Assembly (NCBI RefSeq): GCF_006716645.1 | Contig: NZ_VFPL01000001.1 | Span: 248,001-312,000, forward strand | Origin: Arcticibacter tournemirensis | GTDB taxonomy: Bacteria; Bacteroidota; Bacteroidia; Sphingobacteriales; Sphingobacteriaceae | Direction of reading: 5' to 3' | DNA length: 64,000 nt | Shown: positions 19,120-27,912 of the stretch, one piece after another | Layout: the number at the start of each line of letters is the position of its first letter | How positions within the stretch are numbered: the first letter of the stretch is position 1 | Notes under the pieces: generated by a model | Seen by the model: the letters and a program-made list of their open reading frames with translations, nothing else | The model's database searches: none | Told to the model about the DNA's origin: nothing | Position numbers and translations under genes: made by a program

Positions 19120-20724
19120 TTACCAATTTGGATTTTGTGTAAGATTCTGATTCAGGTCGCGGTCTTTTTGAGGAATAGGCCACAAATAGTGCTTAGCGGA
19201 GTCAAACTTTCTGTTCTCAACCCTTACAAAGCCATTATCTGTTCCTGTAACATCTCCGGTATAAAGACCGTGGACCCAGCCGTTCATCACATTTTCGGCC
19301 GTCTTCCAACGAACGATATCTTTATGCCGAAGGCCTTCGAGGGCTAATTCACAGCGACGTTCGCGGCGAACGATATCAATCAGATTGGCAGAACCTGGGA
19401 AATTAAGCGCTTTGCTATCTGAAAATCCGGCACGCTGACGGATCAGGCGGATCGTGCGGTCCCATTGAGTGGCGTCTAATTGACCTTGCTCTGCCAGTGC
19501 TTCAGCATGCATTAACAGGATGTCGGCATAACGCATCAGGATAATGTTCAATCCCGACATTAAATTCGCACGGTAGCTGTTATCCCAGTATTTTTTTATA
19601 TAGTACCCTGTAGCAGAGGCATCAGAAGAAAAGCCATATCCATCGGGAGATACATTCTTGCCCGTATTGACAACATGATTAGTACCATCTGCCTTCTTAT
19701 ACGAATTTCCGGTATAAATAATTGTTGCAGCGAGCCGGGGATCACGGTTGCTGAACGGATTAGCAGGATCGTAGCTCCCTGCAGGAGCGTTCTTTATAGA
19801 ATACCCGTCAAGAGTGATATAATCATCCACCAACTCCTGAAGCGGCGAAAGCTGGGAGTAGCCTCCTAATGAAGGAGGCAGGAAGTGATACTGGATGTTA
19901 TGTTCGCGGTTGACTGCCATGTATTGAACATCTAACATCACCTCGGGATTATTTTCATTCTGTACGGTGAAAAGGCCTTCATAACTTCCGAAAAGGGAGA
20001 AACCACCATTCGTGATTATTGCATTCGTGACAGGCACCACCTCAGCGTAGCGACGTTCGAACATCAGGATGCGGGCTTTGAGTCCCATGGCAGCCCAGCG
20101 GGTTATCCGCCCGGTATTCTTACTGTCGTATGAAGCAGGAAGATAATTATTATCAATAATTGCTGATAAATCACTCAGCAGTTTATCGACCACCTCGGCT
20201 TTAGGCGTACGGGCGATCGACTTTGCATCGCTCATAGAAAGAACATTCGTGAAATAAGGTATATCACCAAATTTCGAATACAGTTCGAAATAATGGTAAA
20301 CCCTTATAAATGTTGCTTCGCCTATATAACGATTGCGTAATTCATCGGTTAAACCGGGTACCTGCTGAATATTATTCAACAGAAGATTACATTGACGAAT
20401 ACCGGAATAGCGGTAATCCCATACGGAGGCCACATACGAATCGGCGGTAGAGAAGGAGCCGTTGCCCACGGCCTGATTATGCGTATTAGGCACTTTGGTA
20501 TAAGCATTATCAGTCATTGCATCAGAATACAGTACCTCATCGGCGTTGTTTATACTCTGATAGCACTTGTTCACGGCCGACAGAGCAGCTTCGGGTTCTT
20601 TCCAGTAATTAAGATCGGTATCTCTGTCGTGCGGTGCAAGATCGAGCTTCTGGCAGGACACTGCCGAGAGTAGTACAATAAGCATTGCAATACCATGTCT
20701 TACTGTTTGGATATATCTTTTCAT
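19120..20724 (-). CDS. SusD/RagB-family lipoprotein of mannan locus
   Basis: This 534-aa surface glycan-binding lipoprotein has a signal ending SAVSC and then QKLDLAPHDR. TPR-like helices include YHYFELYSKFGDIPYF, a typical SusD stretch. The C terminus carries IVRRERRCELALEGLRHKDIVRWKTA and ends DLNQNLTQNPNW, the common end of SusD proteins. It starts 10 bp after SusC and is followed by SusE. Given the neighbouring GH76 and GH92, alpha-manno-oligosaccharides are the inferred ligand. Confidence 0.94.
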   Translation of the reverse strand: MKRYIQTVRHGIAMLIVLLSAVSCQKLDLAPHDRDTDLNYWKEPEAALSAVNKCYQSINNADEVLYSDAMTDNAYTKVPNTHNQAVGNGSFSTADSYVASVWDYRYSGIRQCNLLLNNIQQVPGLTDELRNRYIGEATFIRVYHYFELYSKFGDIPYFTNVLSMSDAKSIARTPKAEVVDKLLSDLSAIIDNNYLPASYDSKNTGRITRWAAMGLKARILMFERRYAEVVPVTNAIITNGGFSLFGSYEGLFTVQNENNPEVMLDVQYMAVNREHNIQYHFLPPSLGGYSQLSPLQELVDDYITLDGYSIKNAPAGSYDPANPFSNRDPRLAATIIYTGNSYKKADGTNHVVNTGKNVSPDGYGFSSDASATGYYIKKYWDNSYRANLMSGLNIILMRYADILLMHAEALAEQGQLDATQWDRTIRLIRQRAGFSDSKALNFPGSANLIDIVRRERRCELALEGLRHKDIVRWKTAENVMNGWVHGLYTGDVTGTDNGFVRVENRKFDSAKHYLWPIPQKDRDLNQNLTQNPNW

Positions 20725-20734
20725 GGCTATACTA

Positions 20735-23734
20735 TTAAAAGTTGAGATTCAGTCCAAAAGAATAGGTTCTGTTTACCGGGTAAATACGTCCGCCACCATC
20801 GGTGGTTTCGGGATCCCATCCGCCTTTCATGTCAGAGAAAGTCAGGGCATTTTGAACCGTTGCATAGATGCGTAAGCGACTATTGGGCAGCTTATTTGTC
20901 CATTTTGCTGGCATTGTATAACCAAGCTGAACATTTTTAAGCCTCAGGTAAGCCGCGTTTTCAATCCAGAAGTTGGATTTAGCAGCGTTGTTGGCCGACT
21001 CGGCACCTACAGTTAAACGCGGATACGATGCATCCGGGTGGCTGGGTGTCCAGCGGTCGATGTGAAAATTGAATACGGGACCTTCGTTATTGTTGTGAAA
21101 TGCCTCAACAGATTCACCCCTCAACCAGACATTACGCTGCCCTACTCCCTGCCAGAACATCGAAAAGTCGAGATTTTTCCATTCTGCTCTGTAGTTGATT
21201 CCATAAAGCAAGCGCGGCTCCCTGTTTCCTAATACAAAACGGTCGTCGTCATCTTTGATTATTCCATCTCCATTCTTATCCAGATAACGTATGTCGCCCG
21301 GCTTTGGAGTAATGCCTGCTAAATGCGGCCCTTTAGCTACTTCGTCAGCATTCTGAAAGTAACCGTCAGATCTGTAAGCATAATAGGAATTGATGGGATA
21401 TCCTTCTTTGATAATAGTAGTAACATCGGTTCCGTTTATGAAGTAGGATCCCTTCAGATCGCTTACTTTATTTTTGCTGTCGGATAACGTAGCAGATAAT
21501 GTGTGTCTAACGCCACCCGTTTTCAGATTATACCTGGCCGATAACTCCCAGCCTTGTGTACGTACTTCGCCTGCATTTTGAATTGGCGCAGCAGAGCCAT
21601 ATAATCCCGGCAGCGGAAGTCCAACAAGAATATCATACGTATCGTTTATAAAATAGTCGGCAGAGAACGACAGCGCATTACTGAAGAAATCAAGATCGGC
21701 GCCTACATTGAACATTCGCGTTGTTTCCCATTTTATATCAGCGTTATAGGGGTCGAAGGTTGCAACAGAAGCGACATTTGAGCCAAAATTATATCCCTGT
21801 CCTACATTGACATTTGCCTGATATTGATAGTCTCCGATGCGGTTATTCCCTACCAGTCCAATCGAACTCCGGATTTTAGCCCCGGGCATGATGCCTTTCA
21901 GGCTTTCGGGATAGAAGTCCTCTTCAGACACGCGCCATGCCAGTGATGCCGAAGGGAACCATGCCGAACGGTTTCCTTTTTTAAATTTAGAAGAGGCATC
22001 ATCGCGCAAATTGAATTCGAACAGGTATTTTTCCTTGAAATTGTAGTTGAGGCGGAAGAAAGCTGAATAGATCGACCATTCCGTCTGCCATTCCTGGTTT
22101 CCGGTATTCGAGGTTTGTTCTCCTCCCATAATGTCGTATGGGCTTCGGTCCGTCACCCGGAATGTGCTGAACCGGTTATCGGTGTTTCCTTCATACGATA
22201 AACCGCCTAAAGCACTGAGGTTATGATTTCCGAATTTCTTATCGTAAGAGAGAATCAGGTTGCTCGTAATCTCCTGAATACGCTGCGAGCTATTGGTCAT
22301 CCGGTTTTCCTTATCGCCTGAACCTTCTATTGCCTTACGGTTTTCTTTAAGACGATTATTGTACAACTTAGCGCCGATCATTCCCCTTAACTTCAGGCCG
22401 TCTATGATCTTAAACTCACCATTCAGAATTCCCGACAGATCATCATTCTGACTTTCCCGAAGACCACCTTGCTCAAGACGGGCAAGGGCATTTGAGTTAC
22501 TTCCACCCGGGAAGGTATAATCGCCGTTTTCATCCTTAATCGGATAGATAGGAGGCATACGTGTTGCCTGCTCGATCAGCCATTCTGTCCAGTATGCATG
22601 ATCTTTTATGCCGTTGCGTGTATAAGCAGCCAATACATTGAACTTAAGACGATCAGATACATTCGTTTCCAGGTTCACACGAAAGTTACCGCGTTTAAGG
22701 CCATAATCGGGCCCCTGGAACAAACTTGCCTGGTCGAGGTAAGCTGCAGAGACCAGATAAGTAGTTTTGTCGTTACCCCCGGCAATAGAAAGATTGTGCG
22801 ATTGCTGAGGAGCGGAAGATCTATAAATTTCTTCCATCCAGTTTGAATTAGGGCCGTTTTGCCTGAAGTCCCTGATTTGATCAGCCCCAAATTGTACTGG
22901 CCGGCCCGAGTTCACTAATGCCTCGTTTCTTAGTTCGGCATATACCCACGAGTCGACAATGTCGGGCATAAAGGTAGGGGTTTGAAGCGCATAAGAGTAA
23001 TCGTATGCGATACGGGGCTTTCCCTTGATTCCTTTCTTTGTGGTAATTAGTATTACACCATTTGATGCACGCGAACCATAGATGGCCGTAGAGGAAGCAT
23101 CTTTCAACACCGAAATATTCTCGATGTCGGTTATATTCACGTTTTGGATGTCGCCCTGCATGCCGTCAATGATCACTAATGGATCGTTATTATTCAGAGT
23201 ATTGACGCCGCGAATATTAATAGCAGGACGGCTGCCGGGCATCGAATTGCTTTGCTGGATAGTTAGGCCCGGAGTTGTGCCTTGTAATGCTTCCACTACA
23301 TTCACTACCGGCTTGTTTTCCAGGTTCTTCATGTTTACAGACGACACTGCTCCAGTTAGATTGACCTTCTTTTGCGTGCCATATCCCACAACTACTATTT
23401 CATCCAGGTCGACCCTGCTTTCCTGTAAAACAATTTTTAATGTCTGCTTACCCGCTATAGGTACGCTTTTGGCCTTATAACCGATATAGGAAATAGTGAG
23501 CGTTGCATTCATGGATGACACCTTTAATGAAAAGCGGCCATTGATATCGGTCATGGTCCCGCTGGCGGTTCCGTTCTCCTTAACAGAAGCTCCAATAATG
23601 GCCTCATTATTTGCATCCACTACAGTCCCACTAACTACGCTTCTGGTATCCTGCGCATAGGTTCCTGTACCATATATGCAAAAACATATATGCAAAAGAA
23701 CTCCAATACAAATTTTAGTTAATGATTTTTTCAT
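20735..23734 (-). CDS. SusC-family TonB-dependent receptor of mannan locus
   Basis: This 999-aa outer-membrane channel lies in the middle of the mannan operon, 39 bp after the ROK kinase. It has a signal peptide (about 1-28), a CarboxypepD_reg-like domain (32-110), the EIVVVGYGTQKKVNLTGAV TonB-box/plug entry, the plug signatures VIIDGMQGD and VLKDASSTAIYGSRASNGV, and a 22-strand-type barrel ending TYSFGLNLNF. There is no STN signalling domain, consistent with control by the GntR repressor and not by an ECF sigma/anti-sigma pair. It should import manno-oligosaccharides with the SusD and SusE proteins. Confidence 0.95.
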   Translation of the reverse strand: MKKSLTKICIGVLLHICFCIYGTGTYAQDTRSVVSGTVVDANNEAIIGASVKENGTASGTMTDINGRFSLKVSSMNATLTISYIGYKAKSVPIAGKQTLKIVLQESRVDLDEIVVVGYGTQKKVNLTGAVSSVNMKNLENKPVVNVVEALQGTTPGLTIQQSNSMPGSRPAINIRGVNTLNNNDPLVIIDGMQGDIQNVNITDIENISVLKDASSTAIYGSRASNGVILITTKKGIKGKPRIAYDYSYALQTPTFMPDIVDSWVYAELRNEALVNSGRPVQFGADQIRDFRQNGPNSNWMEEIYRSSAPQQSHNLSIAGGNDKTTYLVSAAYLDQASLFQGPDYGLKRGNFRVNLETNVSDRLKFNVLAAYTRNGIKDHAYWTEWLIEQATRMPPIYPIKDENGDYTFPGGSNSNALARLEQGGLRESQNDDLSGILNGEFKIIDGLKLRGMIGAKLYNNRLKENRKAIEGSGDKENRMTNSSQRIQEITSNLILSYDKKFGNHNLSALGGLSYEGNTDNRFSTFRVTDRSPYDIMGGEQTSNTGNQEWQTEWSIYSAFFRLNYNFKEKYLFEFNLRDDASSKFKKGNRSAWFPSASLAWRVSEEDFYPESLKGIMPGAKIRSSIGLVGNNRIGDYQYQANVNVGQGYNFGSNVASVATFDPYNADIKWETTRMFNVGADLDFFSNALSFSADYFINDTYDILVGLPLPGLYGSAAPIQNAGEVRTQGWELSARYNLKTGGVRHTLSATLSDSKNKVSDLKGSYFINGTDVTTIIKEGYPINSYYAYRSDGYFQNADEVAKGPHLAGITPKPGDIRYLDKNGDGIIKDDDDRFVLGNREPRLLYGINYRAEWKNLDFSMFWQGVGQRNVWLRGESVEAFHNNNEGPVFNFHIDRWTPSHPDASYPRLTVGAESANNAAKSNFWIENAAYLRLKNVQLGYTMPAKWTNKLPNSRLRIYATVQNALTFSDMKGGWDPETTDGGGRIYPVNRTYSFGLNLNF

Positions 23735-23773
23735 GAAATTTGATTTTAATTGGTGTTGTAATACTTGTTAGTT

Positions 23774-24877
23774 TTAGTTGTCGAGCATACTCAACGCATA
23801 TGAATATGCACCGAGCGACACAGCTTTACTGGTTCCAAGAAGAGTTTTCATAATTACTGTCTTTTTATTTGGGTTATAACTGACTGTTTTATTTGAACCC
23901 CGTACAGCCAACGGTATACTTTCCTCTGAAATAAGCTGCCCAAACTGGCGGACGTCCTCCGGATCAATTACATCCATTTGCAAGCGGGGGAAAGTATTGC
24001 CATCGAACGTTGCCAGGCTGGAATGCAGTTCCTTCATAAGGGGTGGCATAATGTATTTGGCTGCTCCTATAATACCCCCGCCAATAACTACAATACCATC
24101 CGTAAAAGTGAGCAGATGCGCTATAGCGTCGCCGGCAACCTCTCCAAACTGAGTGAAGCTTGTTATTGCGGCCTGCTTATCCCCCTCTTTTTCACCTTCT
24201 GCAATAGCAAATATTTCTTTAGGTGTGAGGGAGCTATCCTTAGTTTTTGCAAATTCATTATACACGCGAACCAGAGCCCGCACGCTCACACTTTCTTCGG
24301 CTATTTTGCCGGGATAGAGCTTATTACGAAATACCCACACATCTCCTCCACAATGATTGTCACCGGTTAGAAGGCGCCTGTTAATAACTATTCCAGAACC
24401 GAAGCCTGTTCCGAAAGTAATCCCAACTAAATTTTGATAAACTCTGTTACACCCATTAGCCCTTAATCGTTCGTTAAGCGCTGGCAGTGCTCCGGCCAAA
24501 GCTTCCCCATAGGCAAAGAGATTTCCATCATTATTAATAAATACCGGTATCTTAAAATGCTCCTGCAAAAACGGTCCGAGGGGAACACCGCCTCTGAAGG
24601 AAGGGAAATTAGGTAAATCTCCGATTATACCGTTTTTGTAATCAGCCGGGCCTGGAAAAGCAAAGCTAATGGCAACGGGCATCGCAGGCAATTGATCTTT
24701 GACATGTGTAAATCCATCGATCAGCGTATTCAGACATTTTTCCAGATCGTCCGGATAGGCGGGCAAACAAAAAGGGTCTACTATTTCATTATTGGCCTGA
24801 ATGGCTGAGAAGACAAAATTGGTACCCCCGGCATCCAGAGTCATCACAATACGGTTATCATGGTTATATACAGACAT
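23774..24877 (-). CDS. ROK-family sugar kinase (probable hexokinase/mannokinase)
   Basis: This cytoplasmic ATP-dependent sugar kinase has the phosphate-1 motif TLDAGGTNFVFS near the N terminus, GITFGTGFGSGIVIN in the middle and the adenosine motif IVVIGGGIIGAAKYI. The CxCGxxGCxE zinc cluster of classic ROK proteins is not present; the equivalent region reads DNHCGGDVWVFRN. The annotated ATG at 24877 overlaps the permease stop as TGATG; a GTG one codon earlier is possible. With the permease upstream and mannose-6-phosphate isomerase in the same operon, phosphorylation of mannose is the likely task. Confidence 0.88.
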   Translation of the reverse strand: MSVYNHDNRIVMTLDAGGTNFVFSAIQANNEIVDPFCLPAYPDDLEKCLNTLIDGFTHVKDQLPAMPVAISFAFPGPADYKNGIIGDLPNFPSFRGGVPLGPFLQEHFKIPVFINNDGNLFAYGEALAGALPALNERLRANGCNRVYQNLVGITFGTGFGSGIVINRRLLTGDNHCGGDVWVFRNKLYPGKIAEESVSVRALVRVYNEFAKTKDSSLTPKEIFAIAEGEKEGDKQAAITSFTQFGEVAGDAIAHLLTFTDGIVVIGGGIIGAAKYIMPPLMKELHSSLATFDGNTFPRLQMDVIDPEDVRQFGQLISEESIPLAVRGSNKTVSYNPNKKTVIMKTLLGTSKAVSLGAYSYALSMLDN

Positions 24878-26040
24878 CACGATTTGAATTTAAATGAGAT
24901 GAAACCCGTAATTACCAGACTGACGAGGATAACCGACATACCGGATGTGAAGTTCCACTGATCGGTGATCAATCCTTGTATGGGAGATAATAATGCGCCT
25001 CCAGAAACACCCATAATCATCAACGCCGATATTTCATTTGAATGCGTCATATCGTGTTTCAGAGCAAGGGTGAAGATAATAGAGAACACGTTTGCACAAG
25101 CTAACCCTACAACCGCAATAAGAATGAGCAATGGCCAAAGGGATGAAGAGAGCATCATGCCTGCAAACGCGAGAATGGCGACAATCAGCGTTACGCGCAA
25201 AAACCCAACAGGAGACAGCTTAATTAAAAGAAGCGCTCCTATAAAAGTGCCTATAGTACGCGATGCAAAATACAAGCTTGTTCCTAAAGCTGCGTCGTCC
25301 AGATCCAAACCTGCCCGCTCCATCAGCAGCTTAGGAATACTGGTATTTAACCCGACATCTATGCCCACAATCAAAAGGATGACGATAATACAGTATACCA
25401 GGTGCCGGTCTTTAAGCAGAGCAGCAATCTGTCTAAAAGAAGAGGATTGCTGCGGTGTTTCTGACGCGGCCGATTCATTTATTGGTAACGTGAAGAGAAC
25501 AACAACAGAAAGAACAGTGATGATGCAGTAAATCAGAAAAGCTAAATGCCAGTTACCTAACTGACTTGCCGAAAATGCTACTATCACAGGGCCAAGAAAA
25601 GACGATACAGCCTTGATAAACTGCCCCATAGAAAGCGTGCTCGCCAATTTCTCCTGGCTTACGATAGCTGCCGCCAGCGGATTAAGTGACACCTGCAGGA
25701 CGGTATTTCCAATTCCTAAAAGAGCGAAAGAAACCAGTGCGCCAAAATAATCAAAGAAGCATAATGGCAGCAGCATGGCTATCGCCGTTATAAACAATGA
25801 TATGAGGACTGTTTTCTTCCTGCCTATTCTTCCCATCAGCATGCCTGTTGGAATAGAAAATATCGCGAACCATACGAATACCATCATCGGTATGAGGTTA
25901 GCCATTGAGTCGGAAAGACCAAAGTCCTTCTTTATGTAATTGGTAGCTACCCCCACTATGTCCACAAAGCCCATCACGAAGAAGCTGAGGAAAACAGGGA
26001 AAAATATTGCAAATTTCTTTTGAGATTGTGCTTGATCCAT
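24877..26040 (-). CDS. MFS sugar permease (FucP/GlcP-like)
   Basis: This 387-aa inner-membrane sugar:proton symporter of the major facilitator superfamily has about twelve hydrophobic segments. It carries the MFS signature MGRIGRKK after helix 2 and the FucP/GlcP-like block GIGNTVLQVSLNPL. It is coupled to the downstream kinase by a 1-bp stop/start overlap and follows the isomerase gene after 18 bp. The context points to mannose uptake from the periplasm. The exact monosaccharide cannot be proved from the sequence. Confidence 0.88.
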   Translation of the reverse strand: MDQAQSQKKFAIFFPVFLSFFVMGFVDIVGVATNYIKKDFGLSDSMANLIPMMVFVWFAIFSIPTGMLMGRIGRKKTVLISLFITAIAMLLPLCFFDYFGALVSFALLGIGNTVLQVSLNPLAAAIVSQEKLASTLSMGQFIKAVSSFLGPVIVAFSASQLGNWHLAFLIYCIITVLSVVVLFTLPINESAASETPQQSSSFRQIAALLKDRHLVYCIIVILLIVGIDVGLNTSIPKLLMERAGLDLDDAALGTSLYFASRTIGTFIGALLLIKLSPVGFLRVTLIVAILAFAGMMLSSSLWPLLILIAVVGLACANVFSIIFTLALKHDMTHSNEISALMIMGVSGGALLSPIQGLITDQWNFTSGMSVILVSLVITGFISFKFKS

Positions 26041-26058
26041 TGTGTAGCGGATTGATGA

Positions 26059-27783
26059 TTAAATTCTTACTGATGCCTTTATCGTCTTGCATTCTTTACC
26101 TTCCGACGCTCCGTAAGGCCGTATGGTATATTCACCTATTGAAGCCGGGATAATGAACGTTTCAGCATAGTGAATGATCAGAGGATCGAAAGCATTTACA
26201 GGACTTTCAACTATGATTTCCTCGCCATCAACTAGATTCAGAACATTTACACTTTCGTCCGTGTAGTGAGTTACCGCTTTGGTGAATGTGTGGCGACGTG
26301 TTTCAATAAACTGGTTACGATGAAGCCCTGTCTTTTCTTCTTTCCAGCCATCTCCTTCGGCAACAATCTCAAATCGGTTTACCAGGTTTTCGTGTATATA
26401 CTCAGTATCACGCCCCCAGTCGATCACATCTTTTCCCCGCTGTACATTTATAGGCCTTGGTTTCCCGTCGAGCCCAAGACGCTGCCAGTCCCATAATTTG
26501 AACGTAAAGAGGTTAGGCGTTGCACTAATTTCAAGAACCACTGCATTTGCTCCCGAACAATGCACCGTTCCGCCCGGAATAAGGAAATGATCATGTTTCT
26601 TTACCGGAAGCTTGTTGACGTATTTCTCCGCATCGAAGGTAAAGCCGCCTTCTTCTGCCTTCTGCAGATCACAGATCATAGCATCTTTATCAATACCCGT
26701 CTTCAGCCCGAGATAGACCTCGGCATCCTCTTCTGCTTCCATAATATAGTAGCTCTCATCCTGCGTGTAGTGCAGTCCGAAATTTTCCTGTGCATATTGA
26801 GTAGTAGGATGCACCTGTAAACTGAGATTGCCACCTTCCAGTGTGTCAAGAAAGTCAAACCGGATAGGAAATTCCTTTCCAAAACGCGATTCAACAGGTT
26901 CGCCTAAGAGCTGGCGACTCTTTGTGTAAACAAGGTTCACCGAAGGCATTTCGAATACAATATTATCAACCTCAAGTAAGAGGCTGTTTTCTTCAGGAAC
27001 ACAATCGAAGCACCAGCCATAGTTGGATTTGGAGCGATCGAGATTGCATACATCTTTCATCCATTGCCCTCCCCATGGAGCAGGATCGAAAAATGGTACT
27101 ACCCTGAATGGCGATGTGGCAGCCTTGTCCATTCCTGCATAAAATGTCTTCTTATCAATCATTTTAGGCTCGTTCGGAACAACGGTGTCGAGCCAGTAGT
27201 CTACAGAAGAATAAATAGACCGCTTATGCTTATCTAGTACACGCCAGTCGTTGAACAATCCCCGTTTATATTGTAAAGAGAACGGCTCTTTGCTATTGTC
27301 TATCCCAAGACCTTTTGCCTCCTGGCTACGCATTCGCTGTATTATTTCCCAGCGCGGCATATCGGCATAGATCAGCAGATCGCTTTTTGTAACTAACTGT
27401 GCACCGCAGCCGAATATAATAACCCTGCCGTTTGTACTGCTTATTACGCTGCGGATAGCATCTAACTTCGCCAGATCAAAATATTCTGATAAGGAGATGT
27501 TTGACATATATCCGAACAGTGTATCATCTGTCATAAAACGCGTTGTTAGGGCTTCTGCATCCTTTTGTGAGACAAAAAGATCGTTTGTATCAACAAACAG
27601 CGTATGTTCTAATGAGGCAAGCTGCAGCTTTAATTCACTATAATGTATTCCAGTATAACAGTCGATAGCCACGACCTTTGTTTCTGGACTCTTTTCGGCT
27701 ATAAAAGACTTAACAGCGTCCCAACCTTTTGTAATAAAGCCGTCTACCTGAATTGATGGTGTTTTATTGTATGAACTTATCAT
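26059..27783 (-). CDS. manA: Class I mannose-6-phosphate isomerase with N-terminal kinase-like domain
   Basis: The C-terminal half (about 215-574) is a zinc-dependent type I phosphomannose isomerase. It has the SLQVHPTTQYAQ metal-ligand block near residue 325, DESYYIMEAEEDAEVYLG, and HDHFLIPGGTVHCSGANAVVLEIS, and it interconverts mannose-6-P and fructose-6-P. The N-terminal about 200 residues look like a degenerate uridine-kinase/P-loop fold: VVAIDCYTGIHYSE stands where a Walker A loop would be, and DLLIYADMPRWEIIQRMR resembles a kinase lid. This part probably has no ATPase activity. The two-domain length (574 aa) fits the long Bacteroidota and Firmicutes form. It is the first gene of the operon, behind the promoter at 27847-27877. 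Confidence 0.9.
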   Translation of the reverse strand: MISSYNKTPSIQVDGFITKGWDAVKSFIAEKSPETKVVAIDCYTGIHYSELKLQLASLEHTLFVDTNDLFVSQKDAEALTTRFMTDDTLFGYMSNISLSEYFDLAKLDAIRSVISSTNGRVIIFGCGAQLVTKSDLLIYADMPRWEIIQRMRSQEAKGLGIDNSKEPFSLQYKRGLFNDWRVLDKHKRSIYSSVDYWLDTVVPNEPKMIDKKTFYAGMDKAATSPFRVVPFFDPAPWGGQWMKDVCNLDRSKSNYGWCFDCVPEENSLLLEVDNIVFEMPSVNLVYTKSRQLLGEPVESRFGKEFPIRFDFLDTLEGGNLSLQVHPTTQYAQENFGLHYTQDESYYIMEAEEDAEVYLGLKTGIDKDAMICDLQKAEEGGFTFDAEKYVNKLPVKKHDHFLIPGGTVHCSGANAVVLEISATPNLFTFKLWDWQRLGLDGKPRPINVQRGKDVIDWGRDTEYIHENLVNRFEIVAEGDGWKEEKTGLHRNQFIETRRHTFTKAVTHYTDESVNVLNLVDGEEIIVESPVNAFDPLIIHYAETFIIPASIGEYTIRPYGASEGKECKTIKASVRI

Positions 27784-27820
27784 TTATATATTGGCGTAAA
27801 TGTTCAGTCATTTATATATA

Positions 27821-27834
27821 TATGTATATACATA
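27821..27834. promoter_or_regulatory. Perfect 14-bp palindrome, candidate GntR operator
   Basis: TATGTATATACATA equals its own reverse complement and has the GT...AC core common in GntR/HutC-family operators. It lies 12 nt downstream of the -7 box of the manA promoter, within the predicted 5' untranslated region. A bound repressor there would block the operon. Confidence 0.5.
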
Positions 27835-27846
27835 CTAAACATGGAG

Positions 27847-27877
27847 CAAATATATGTCTTCATTTATAAAAAACAAA
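27847..27877 (-). promoter_or_regulatory. Promoter of the mannan operon (TTTG-N19-TATATTTG)
   Basis: On the minus strand, TTTG (27877-27874) is followed after exactly 19 nt by TATATTTG (27854-27847). This is the Bacteroidota -33/-7 arrangement with consensus spacing. The predicted start of transcription is near 27840, about 55 nt before the manA ATG. The -33 box shares the palindrome CAAATTTG (27874-27881) with the divergent GntR promoter candidate. Confidence 0.65.
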
Positions 27878-27904
27878 TTTGATTGCAGTATTTTTATACA
27901 TTTG
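27878..27904 (+). promoter_or_regulatory. Candidate promoter of the GntR gene
   Basis: TTTG at 27878-27881 and TACATTTG at 27897-27904 match the -33 and -7 boxes, but the spacing is 15 nt, shorter than the usual 19. The -7 box ends 8 nt before the ATG, so the leader would be very short. Confidence 0.4.
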
Positions 27905-27912
27905 TAAACAAG

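Noticed and set aside
24878-24880. GTG as the start codon of the ROK kinase
   Set aside because: An ATG follows in the next codon and gives the usual TGATG coupling with the permease; the GTG would add one residue only.
27811-27834. AT-rich ATATATA tract considered as a replication origin or DNA-unwinding element
   Set aside because: No DnaA boxes, dnaA/dnaN or repeat iterons are nearby; the promoter plus operator explanation is sufficient.
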